Assembly: GCF_014203895.1 (NCBI RefSeq)
Contig: NZ_JACHJY010000011.1
Coordinates: forward strand, 1 to 64,000
Direction: 5' to 3'
DNA length: 64,000 bases
From: Streptomyces nymphaeiformis
GTDB taxonomy: Bacteria > Actinomycetota > Actinomycetes > Streptomycetales > Streptomycetaceae
Shown: piece after piece, positions 58,548-64,000 of the stretch
How the letters are laid out: every line of letters starts with the position of its first letter
How positions within the stretch are numbered: the stretch's first letter is position 1
Made by a program: the position numbers and the translations under genes
The notes under the pieces: model-generated
What the model saw: only the letters and a program-made list of their open reading frames with translations
What the model was told of the DNA's origin: nothing
Databases searched by the model: none

Positions 58548-59222
58548 ATGAACGACGGCAAGCGCACCCCCTGGATCGTGGGGGTTTCCGGGGCGTCGGG
58601 TACGCCGTACGCCGCCGCCGTGCTGAGGGGGCTGCTCGCGGCCGGGGAGGGCGTCGACCTCGTCGTGTCGCGCGCCTCGCGGCTGACGCTGCTCGACGAG
58701 ACGGGGATCGCCTTCCGGGACGCGCACTGGCGCGAGGACCTGGCGACCTGGCTGGCGCGGGGCGCGGACGGGAAGCCGGACACCTTCGACGTGTCGGACC
58801 GGCTCGACGACGTGCGGTACTGGGCTGCCGGGGACCTGGCCGCGGGGCCGTCCTCCGGCTCGTACCCGGCCAGGGGGATGCTGGTGGTGCCGGCCTCGAC
58901 CGCATCGGTGGCGGGAGTGGCACTCGGGCTCTCGAAGGACCTGCTGCAGCGGGTCGCGAGCGTGACGCTGAAGGAGCGGCGTCCGCTGGTGGTCGCGGTG
59001 CGGGAGACCCCGCTGAACGGACAGACGCTCAAGCACATGGTGACGCTGGACGAGGCGGGCGCCGTGGTGCTGCCCGCCTCTCCGGCGTTCTACGCGGGGG
59101 CGACGCACATCCAGGATCTGGTGGACTTCGTCGCCGGGCGGGTGCTCGACGCGGCAGGGGTGCCGCACGAGCTGTACCGCCGTTGGGAGGGAGACCTCGG
59201 TGGGGGCTCCCGTTCGGATTAG
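58548..59222 (+). CDS. UbiX family flavin prenyltransferase
   Basis: A 224-residue flavin prenyltransferase that makes prenylated FMN for the UbiD-like decarboxylase encoded upstream. It opens IVGVSGASGTPYAAAVLRGLL and has the substrate loop MLVVPASTASVAGVALGLSKDLLQRVASVTLKERRPLVV. VRETPLNGQTLKHMVTLDEAGAVVLPASPAFY is the family signature. All core motifs are present. It completes the decarboxylase-prenyltransferase-UbiX set (SCO4490-4492 in S. coelicolor, recalled). Its stop overlaps a small gene on the other strand by four bases. Confidence 0.93.
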   Translation: MNDGKRTPWIVGVSGASGTPYAAAVLRGLLAAGEGVDLVVSRASRLTLLDETGIAFRDAHWREDLATWLARGADGKPDTFDVSDRLDDVRYWAAGDLAAGPSSGSYPARGMLVVPASTASVAGVALGLSKDLLQRVASVTLKERRPLVVAVRETPLNGQTLKHMVTLDEAGAVVLPASPAFYAGATHIQDLVDFVAGRVLDAAGVPHELYRRWEGDLGGGSRSD

Positions 59223-59344
59223 CGCTTCTTGGCGTGCTTCTTGGCGGCGCGCTTCGAGGCGGCGGACTGCTGGTGGGCACGCGAGCGGCTGGCCAGCTCC
59301 TGCAGCTCACGCATGCGGGCGTAGGCCATCTCGATCGTGTACAC
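59219..59344 (-). CDS. 41-residue basic protein, unknown function
   Basis: A short protein starting MYTIEMAYARMRELQELASR and ending KRAAKKHAKKR. A helix is followed by a lysine-rich tail, consistent with nucleic-acid binding, but the function is unknown. I chose the GTG at 59344; AGGAG lies 11 bases upstream, a little far. GTG codons at 59356 and 59353 overlap or crowd that site, and ATG at 59329 is a shorter option. A longer frame beyond 59360 runs into the Lrp promoter and looks non-coding. Confidence 0.6.
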   Translation of the reverse strand: MYTIEMAYARMRELQELASRSRAHQQSAASKRAAKKHAKKR

Positions 59345-59414
59345 GGTGATCACCACTCCTGAAAGATCGTCTTTGATCCACTGAAAGATTCGCAGGGTGT
59401 CGCCCCTGCATGCC

Positions 59415-59431
59415 TTAGATTCTATACCTAA
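59415..59431. promoter_or_regulatory. Lrp-type dyad upstream of the Lrp/AsnC gene
   Basis: TTAG-N9-CTAA (TTAGATTCTATACCTAA) resembles the YAG-N9-CTR frame of Lrp-family sites. It stands 37 bases before the Lrp/AsnC gene in a locally A+T-rich stretch. Two copies of CTGAAAGAT, at 59359 and 59381, 22 bases apart, lie on the other side. Autoregulation is likely but inferred. Confidence 0.45.
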
Positions 59432-59468
59432 ACTCGCTGTACCGCTGGACAATGGAAGGTGAATTCCT

Positions 59469-59924
59469 ATGGATGCCGTGGACAGGCAGCTCATCCAGGC
59501 TCTGCGCGAGAACGGTCGCGCCTCGTACGCCGAGCTCGGCCGGCTCGTCGGGCTCTCCGGCCCCTCCGTCACCGACCGCATCAACCGGCTGGAGGCCGCC
59601 GGCGTCATCACCGGCTACCGCGCCACCGTCGACGCCGCCTCGCTCGGCCTCGGCGTCACCGCCCTCATCGGCATCTCCCTCTCCGACGCCGCCGACCACG
59701 AGGACGTGGCCCGCCGCCTGAAGGACCTCGCCGAGATCGAGGACTGCTGGTTCATCGCCGGCGACGACTCCTTCATGCTCAAGGTGCGCGCCAACGACGT
59801 CGACGGCCTGGAGAAGACGATCCGCCGGCTCTCCGGCACCAAGGGCGTCTCCCGCACCCGTACGACGATCGTGCTCTCCACCAAGTGGGAGAACCGGGTC
59901 GGGGAGCTGCCGGAGGAGGGCTGA
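59469..59924 (+). CDS. Lrp/AsnC family transcriptional regulator
   Basis: A 151-residue protein. The helix-turn-helix is complete in MDAVDRQLIQALRENGRASYAELGRLVGLSGPSVTDRINRLEAAGVI, followed by the RAM ligand-binding domain with GISLSDAADHEDVARRLKDL and CWFIAGDDSFMLKVRANDVDGLEKTI. GGAAGG precedes the ATG at 59469. It lies between the menaquinone genes and mqnE, 51 bases before mqnE, so it may be transcribed with mqnE. A link to menaquinone control is possible but unproven. Confidence 0.92.
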   Translation: MDAVDRQLIQALRENGRASYAELGRLVGLSGPSVTDRINRLEAAGVITGYRATVDAASLGLGVTALIGISLSDAADHEDVARRLKDLAEIEDCWFIAGDDSFMLKVRANDVDGLEKTIRRLSGTKGVSRTRTTIVLSTKWENRVGELPEEG

Positions 59925-59975
59925 GAGTACGGTTGGGCAGAGCTTGATTCGTAGGCAGAAAAGGGAGGCGGCCGT

Positions 59976-61139
59976 ATGGACGCGGGGCTCAAGCGTGAGC
60001 TGGAGCAGAAGGTCCGGGACGGTGAGCGGCTGAGCCGTGAGGACGGCATCGCCCTGTACGAGTCCGACGACCTCGCCTGGCTCGGCGGTCTGGCCCACGA
60101 GGTCCGGACCCGCAAGAACGGCGACGTGGTCCACTTCAATGTCAACCGGCATCTGAACATGACCAACGTCTGCACCGCCTCCTGCGCCTACTGCTCCTTC
60201 CAGCGCAAGCCGGGCGAGAAGGACGCGTACACCATGCGCATCGAGGAGGCCGTGCGCCTCGCGAAGGCGATGGAGAACGAGAACCTCACCGAGCTCCACA
60301 TCGTCAACGGGCTGCACCCCAACCTGCCCTGGCGCTACTACCCGCGCTCCCTCTCCGAGCTCAAGAAGGCGCTGCCGAACGTCTCGCTGAAGGCGTTCAC
60401 GGCCACCGAGATCCACCACTTCGAGACGATCTCGGGGCTGAGCGCGAGCGAGATCCTCGACGAGCTCATCGAGGCCGGCCTGGAGTCGCTGACCGGCGGC
60501 GGCGCCGAGATCTTCGACTGGGAGGTCCGGCAGCACATCGTGGACCACAACACCCACTGGGAGGACTGGTCCCGGATCCACCGGCTCGCCCACGAGAAGG
60601 GTCTCAAGACCCCGGCGACCATGCTCTACGGGCACATCGAGGAGCCGCGCCACCGCGTCGACCACGTGCTGCGGCTCCGCGAGCTCCAGGACGAGACCAA
60701 CGGCTTCCAGGTCTTCATCCCGCTGCGCTACCAGCACGACTTCGTGGACATGCAGGACGGCAAGGTCCGCAACAAGCTCCAGGCCCGCACCACGATGGCG
60801 ACCGGCGCCGAGGCCCTGAAGACCTTCGCGGTCTCCCGGCTGCTCTTCGACAACGTGCCGCACGTCAAGGTCTTCTGGGTCATGCACGGCGTCCAGACGG
60901 CGCAGCTGGCGCTCCAGCACGGTGCCGACGACATGGACGGCTCGGTCGTCGAGTACAAGATCACGCACGACGCCGACAACTACGGCACGCCGAACAAGCT
61001 GGGCCGTGACGACCTGCTCGAACTGATCCGCGACGCGGGCTTCCGGCCGGTCGAGCGGAACACGCGGTACGAGATCATCCGCGAGTACCCGGGTCCGGAC
61101 GCGGGGCGGCGCGAGTCGCCGCAGCCGATGCGGGTCTGA
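59976..61139 (+). CDS. mqnE: aminofutalosine synthase MqnE (radical SAM)
   Basis: A 387-residue radical SAM enzyme that joins the chorismate-derived enol ether to S-adenosylmethionine to make aminofutalosine. The iron-sulphur cluster cysteines are 66, 70 and 73 in NVCTASCAYCSF. ENLTELHIVNGLHPNLPWRYY, SGGGAEIFDWEVR-type LTGGGAEIFD and FIPLRYQHDF are family blocks. ATG at 59976 follows GGGAGG. With the three UbiD/UbiA/UbiX-type genes just upstream, it marks the futalosine route to menaquinone, the only quinone of streptomycete respiration. Confidence 0.95.
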   Translation: MDAGLKRELEQKVRDGERLSREDGIALYESDDLAWLGGLAHEVRTRKNGDVVHFNVNRHLNMTNVCTASCAYCSFQRKPGEKDAYTMRIEEAVRLAKAMENENLTELHIVNGLHPNLPWRYYPRSLSELKKALPNVSLKAFTATEIHHFETISGLSASEILDELIEAGLESLTGGGAEIFDWEVRQHIVDHNTHWEDWSRIHRLAHEKGLKTPATMLYGHIEEPRHRVDHVLRLRELQDETNGFQVFIPLRYQHDFVDMQDGKVRNKLQARTTMATGAEALKTFAVSRLLFDNVPHVKVFWVMHGVQTAQLALQHGADDMDGSVVEYKITHDADNYGTPNKLGRDDLLELIRDAGFRPVERNTRYEIIREYPGPDAGRRESPQPMRV

Positions 61140-61149
61140 CGTGATGTGA

Positions 61150-61189
61150 CGAGAAGGGCCGGCGGGGACATCCCCGCCGGCCCTTCTCG
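61150..61189. terminator. perfect bidirectional terminator after mqnE
   Basis: A 19-base arm starting CGAGAAGGGCCGGCGG and its exact complement flank a two-base centre, between converging mqnE and GNAT genes, with a T-rich flank. Confidence 0.9.
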
Positions 61190-61200
61190 TCTTCGCCCGC

Positions 61201-61734
61201 TCACTTCAGCGGCAGCAGCATGACGATGTCGTCGCGGTCGTCGCCGGGGGCGACCCGGATCGCGTCGGGGACGCGGCCGACCTCCTTGTAGCCGGACTTC
61301 GCGTAGAAGCCGTCGACGCCCGTGCCGCCCCGGCAGGTGAGGCGGATCGCCTCGATCTCCTCGAAGCCCTCGGCCGTGCGGGCGGTGTGCTCCACCGCCG
61401 CCATGAGGTCGCGGCCGTATCCGCGGCCCTGGTGCCGGGGGTGGACCATGACGGTGTAGAGCCAGACCCAGTGCTTCATCAGCGGGTGGCCGTTGAAGGT
61501 GAAGAAGGCGGTGGCGGCGACCTGGCCGTCCTCGTCGCGGCCGACGAGGAGGCGGGTGCCGCCCTCGGTCATCGCGACGAGGTGCTTGAGCAGCGCGGGG
61601 CGTATCGCGTCGGGCGTCACGGGGGGTACGAAGCCGACGGCGCCGCCCGCGTTGGAGACGTCGGCCCAGAGGGAGAGCACGCCGTCGCGCAGGGTGCGGT
61701 CGACCGCCGGGTCCACCTCGAAGGTAAGGGTCAT
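61201..61734 (-). CDS. GNAT family N-acetyltransferase
   Basis: A 177-residue acetyltransferase. The central strand is RLLVGRDEDGQVAATAFFTFNGHPLMKHWVWLYTVMVHPRHQGRGYGRDLMAAVE, with the CoA loop QGRGYG. The end reads GVDGFYAKSGYKEVGRVPDAIRV, the Y/G substrate side of many small GNATs. The target amine is unknown. ATG at 61734 has a GAGG nearby upstream. It converges with mqnE. Confidence 0.9.
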   Translation of the reverse strand: MTLTFEVDPAVDRTLRDGVLSLWADVSNAGGAVGFVPPVTPDAIRPALLKHLVAMTEGGTRLLVGRDEDGQVAATAFFTFNGHPLMKHWVWLYTVMVHPRHQGRGYGRDLMAAVEHTARTAEGFEEIEAIRLTCRGGTGVDGFYAKSGYKEVGRVPDAIRVAPGDDRDDIVMLLPLK

Positions 61735-61869
61735 GAGGAGAGGTTATCTATTACCTCCGAGGTGCTCAAGAGGGCCGGTCCCGGGTCCGGCGCCGGCGCG
61801 TGCTTCACTGGAGGACGCTCGTCCCGCTTGGGAACTTTGCGATCTTTCGGAACGGAAGAGTGGACTGAC

Positions 61870-62136
61870 ATGCTCCGCTACACGCTGATGCGGCTCGGGA
61901 TCTTCGCCGGGTGCTTCCTCGCCCTGTGGGGTCTCGTCTACGTCGGCGTGCTGCCGCGCGGCCTGGGCGACTCGAACCTGCTCTGGGTCCTCGTCCTCTC
62001 CATCGTCGTCTCCGCCCCGCTCAGCTTCGTGCTCCTGCGCAAGGTGCGGGACGAGGCGAGCGCCGAGGTCGTGGCGCGGGTCGACCGCGCCAAGGGCCGG
62101 CTGGAGGCGAACCGTTCGCAGGAGGACGCGCTGTAG
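61870..62136 (+). CDS. DUF4229 domain-containing membrane protein
   Basis: An 88-residue protein with two transmembrane helices (LGIFAGCFLALWGLVYVGVLP and LLWVLVLSIVVSAPLSFVLL) and a charged C-terminal helix KVRDEASAEVVARVDRAKGRLEANR. It matches the small actinobacterial DUF4229 family beside the menaquinone genes. The function is unknown. ATG at 61870 follows GGAACGGAAGAG. It is divergent from the GNAT gene. Confidence 0.82.
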   Translation: MLRYTLMRLGIFAGCFLALWGLVYVGVLPRGLGDSNLLWVLVLSIVVSAPLSFVLLRKVRDEASAEVVARVDRAKGRLEANRSQEDAL

Positions 62137-62255
62137 CCGCCGTCCGTCGTGTAAGGGCTGCGTAAGCTTCCTCACAGCGTCACACCCCGGGTAGGGCCTT
62201 CCAAGGCTCCGACCTGGGGTGTTCTGCGTTTCGGAGGCGAAGGGGCGTTTTCGCG

Positions 62256-62300
62256 CCTCAAAGAATGGCTTTGAGGATCTCAAAGTTCAAGTGTTAACGT
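62256..62300 (+). promoter_or_regulatory. promoter with nested palindromes for the Cys leader
   Basis: CCTCAAAG-N5-CTTTGAGG (62256-62276) and CTTTGAG-N3-CTCAAAG (62269-62285) share their middle arm. The possible -35 TTGAGG (62271-62276) lies in that arm. TAACGT at 62295-62300 is a good -10 at 18 bases. Transcription would begin at or near the ATG at 62308. A repressor bound here would block this promoter. Confidence 0.6.
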
Positions 62301-62307
62301 GTTCGAC

Positions 62308-62415
62308 ATGAAGTCTGCAGTGCGCCCCTCTCATGCCGTGAGCACCCCGCTCGTGGCGCGCCTGCACGTCGATCTGTGCCGCTGTACGTCCGCGGTCTGT
62401 TGCCGTCAGCTCTGA
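62308..62415 (+). CDS. leaderless Cys-rich leader peptide
   Basis: A 35-residue peptide whose second half reads RLHVDLCRCTSAVCCRQL, with four cysteines close to the stop. It matches the Streptomyces leader peptides with an LHVDLCRC-type core that precede sulphur-related genes. Mycobacterial leaderless poly-cysteine reading frames act as cysteine-responsive attenuators. The ATG lies seven bases past the -10, so no ribosome site is present. It ends 89 bases before the symporter start; ribosome stalling at Cys codons could control that gene. Confidence 0.8.
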   Translation: MKSAVRPSHAVSTPLVARLHVDLCRCTSAVCCRQL

Positions 62416-62504
62416 CCCGGCATCATCAGCGGCCCGCGAGAACAGCGCGTGTGTGCCGCACCCCCGTCCCCGTATTTCCCGATACGCACCTGTGGAGCGT
62501 GCCC

Positions 62505-63806
62505 GTGTCCGCGTCCGTGACGCCCGAGACGAAGTCCCGGATACCCAAGGTCCCCTTCTGGGCCCAGATCATCGCCGGTCTGGCCCTCGGCGCCCTGCTC
62601 GGCTGGATCGCCCGCAGCCAGGACGTCGCCTGGCTGAAGGAGACCCTGAGCCAGATCGGCGGCATCTTCGTCCAGCTGCTCAAGCTGGCCGTCGCCCCGC
62701 TCGTCTTCTTCGCGATCCTGGTGTCGATCACCAACCTGCGGAAGGTGAACAACGCCGCCCGGCTCGCCACCCGCACCCTGCTCTGGTTCATGATCACCTC
62801 GCTGATCGCGGTCGGCATCGGCCTCGCGATCGGCCTGATCACCAACCCGGGCGCCGGCACCGGCCTCACGCCGAAGGACGGCAAGCTCCCCAAGCACGAG
62901 GGCTCCTGGATCGACTTCCTCACCGGGATCATCCCGACGGACGTCATCACGCCCTTCACCGAGCTGAACGTCCTCCAGATCGTCTTCATGGCCGCCGTCG
63001 CCGGCATCGCCGCCCTCAAGCTCGGCGACCGCGCCAAGCCGATCCTCACCCTCTCCGAGTCGGTCCTGGAGCTCCTCCAGAAGGCCCTGTGGTGGGTCAT
63101 CCGCCTCGCCCCGCTCGGCACCGTCGGCCTCATCGGCTTCGCCATCGCCGACTACGGCTGGGACCTGATCGGCAAGTACGCGACCTTCACCGCCGACATC
63201 TACGTCGGCTGCGCCCTGGTCCTCTTCGGCGTCTACCCGCTGCTGCTCGCCACGGTCGCCAAGGTCAACCCGCTGCAGTTCTACAAGGGCGCCTGGCCGG
63301 CCATCCAGCTGGCCTTCGTCTCCCGCTCCTCGGTCGGCACCATGCCGGTCACCCAGAAGGTCACCGAGCGCCTCGGCGTCCCGAAGGAGTACGCCTCCTT
63401 CGCCGTCCCGTTCGGCGCGACGACCAAGATGGACGGCTGCGCCGCGATCTACCCGGCCCTGGCCGCGATCTTCATCGCGCAGATCTTCGACGTGCAGCTC
63501 GGCCTCGGCGACTACCTGCTGATCGCCTTCGTCTCGGTCATCGGCTCGGCGGCCACCGCCGGCCTCACCGGCGCGACGGTCATGCTCACCCTGACCCTCT
63601 CCACCCTGGGCCTCCCCCTGGAGGGCGTCGGCCTCCTCATGGCGATCGACCCGATCCTGGACATGATGCGGACCGCCACGAACGTGGCCGGCCAGGCTCT
63701 GATCCCGGTGATCGTCTCGGCCCGCGAGAAGATCCTCGACCTCACCGCGTACGAGAACGCCTCGGCGTCCCCGGTCGACGAGAAGGAGACCGTGCTGGCC
63801 GCCTGA
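62505..63806 (+). CDS. dicarboxylate/amino acid:cation symporter (GltP/DctA family)
   Basis: A 433-residue sodium/proton-coupled symporter of the glutamate/dicarboxylate family (DAACS). It has eight helices and two re-entrant loops. The serine-rich loop SRSSVGTMPVT, the cation motif GATTKMDGCA, and MRTATNVAGQ(A) at the end are typical. The family includes importers of glutamate, C4-dicarboxylates and, as TcyP, cystine. The Cys leader upstream favours a sulphur-amino-acid substrate, by inference. GTG at 62505 has GGAG about seven bases upstream. Confidence 0.92.
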   Translation: MSASVTPETKSRIPKVPFWAQIIAGLALGALLGWIARSQDVAWLKETLSQIGGIFVQLLKLAVAPLVFFAILVSITNLRKVNNAARLATRTLLWFMITSLIAVGIGLAIGLITNPGAGTGLTPKDGKLPKHEGSWIDFLTGIIPTDVITPFTELNVLQIVFMAAVAGIAALKLGDRAKPILTLSESVLELLQKALWWVIRLAPLGTVGLIGFAIADYGWDLIGKYATFTADIYVGCALVLFGVYPLLLATVAKVNPLQFYKGAWPAIQLAFVSRSSVGTMPVTQKVTERLGVPKEYASFAVPFGATTKMDGCAAIYPALAAIFIAQIFDVQLGLGDYLLIAFVSVIGSAATAGLTGATVMLTLTLSTLGLPLEGVGLLMAIDPILDMMRTATNVAGQALIPVIVSAREKILDLTAYENASASPVDEKETVLAA

Positions 63807-63823
63807 CCCGCGCCAGGCTCGTA

Positions 63824-63868
63824 CGCGATGTGCCCCGCACCCCGATCACGGGTGCGGGGCACATCGCG
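63824..63868. terminator. perfect terminator after the symporter gene
   Basis: A 19-base stem (CGCGATGTGCCCCGCACCC and its complement) with a seven-base loop, then TTT. It separates two converging genes. Confidence 0.88.
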
Positions 63869-63883
63869 TTTCCGGCGTCCCGG

Positions 63884-64000
63884 TCACGGGCCGTCGTGGA
63901 CGAAGGGGACCCAGACGGTCGGGTCGGTGGGGTCCTTGGCGCGGAGCTCGGCGACGGCCCGGTGGAGGGCACGGGCGGCGCCGGTGGACGCCGGGCCGTC
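63884..64000 (-). CDS. C-terminal end of a leftward gene, cut by the window edge
   Basis: A minus-strand frame is open from the right edge to a TGA at 63884 and encodes 38 residues, ending RAVAELRAKDPTDPTVWVPF and then VHDGP. The codon pattern is coding-like, and the stop lies 16 bases from a terminator. It is too short to name. Confidence 0.6.
   Translation of the reverse strand, partial: DGPASTGAARALHRAVAELRAKDPTDPTVWVPFVHDGP

Noticed and set aside
63742..63972. 76-codon minus-strand frame near the right edge
   Set aside because: It runs across the perfect terminator hairpin and into the symporter gene. The other minus frame ending at 63884 fits coding patterns better.

Overview
The window reads as chromosomal DNA of a Streptomyces species. 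It has very high G+C content with strong third-position G/C bias, frequent GTG and TTG starts, and a typical streptomycete gene set: the developmental sigma factor BldN with its membrane anti-sigma factor RsbN, the redox repressor Rex heading a haem operon, futalosine-pathway menaquinone genes, DUF3558 lipoproteins and a cysteine-rich leader peptide. No phage, insertion sequence, CRISPR array or tRNA gene was found. The only RNA gene is the 3' part of a 5S rRNA at the left edge, the end of an rrn operon.

Layout. 1-4500: 5S rRNA and terminator, a HAD phosphatase, an MFS transporter overlapping an AcuC-like deacetylase, a phosphatase-like protein and the small DNA-binding protein BdtA. 4600-10800: ribosomal protein bS22, a sugar-nucleotide epimerase and a PlsC-type acyltransferase (rightward), then rsbN, bldN and a SerB-like HAD phosphatase (leftward). 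10800-17400: a glutaredoxin-like protein, then rex-hemA-hemC-hemD with overlapping or near-overlapping joints behind a Rex operator, then hemB. 17400-28600: DUF4253 and DUF1876 proteins, divergent argS and class I lysS, a DUF2637 membrane protein, two DUF3558 lipoproteins, rtcB, a short-chain dehydrogenase, a YnfA-type membrane protein and a secreted protein.

28600-39400 is accessory-like: an FAD monooxygenase divergent from a TetR regulator with an array of 14-bp dyads between them, then MarR, a Mut7-C RNase-like protein, an NmrA-type oxidoreductase, two GNATs, AraC, an orphan binding-protein-like gene, and MerR divergent from a KimA-like permease. 39400-47500: hemL and a histidine phosphatase, then a Tat-type deacetylase-like lipoprotein and the System II cytochrome c maturation genes resA-ccdA-resB-ccsB. 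Together with hemACDB this makes much of the window about haem synthesis and haem attachment, with Rex linking it to NADH/NAD+ balance.

47500-56100: an SRPBCC protein, a two-gene unit of a STAND-type ATPase and a membrane-anchored ligand-binding protein, an IPNS-like oxygenase, a nucleoside deaminase, an FMN reductase, an EamA exporter that overlaps a LysR regulator tail to tail, and a PLDc_N membrane protein. 56100-64000: menaquinone genes (UbiD-like decarboxylase, MqnP prenyltransferase, UbiX-like flavin prenyltransferase, MqnE), an Lrp/AsnC regulator, a GNAT, a DUF4229 protein, and a dicarboxylate/amino-acid symporter behind a leaderless Cys-rich leader peptide and a palindromic operator. 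A leftward gene is cut by the right edge.

The signals most worth a second look are the five-dyad operator array at 30076-30172, the Cys leader and operator at 62256-62505, the STAND ATPase/sensor pair at 48032-51647, the duplicated HemL N-terminus at 39496-39564, the candidate sigma-BldN promoter of rsbN, and the altered active-site motifs in HemB and in the methyltransferase half of HemD.
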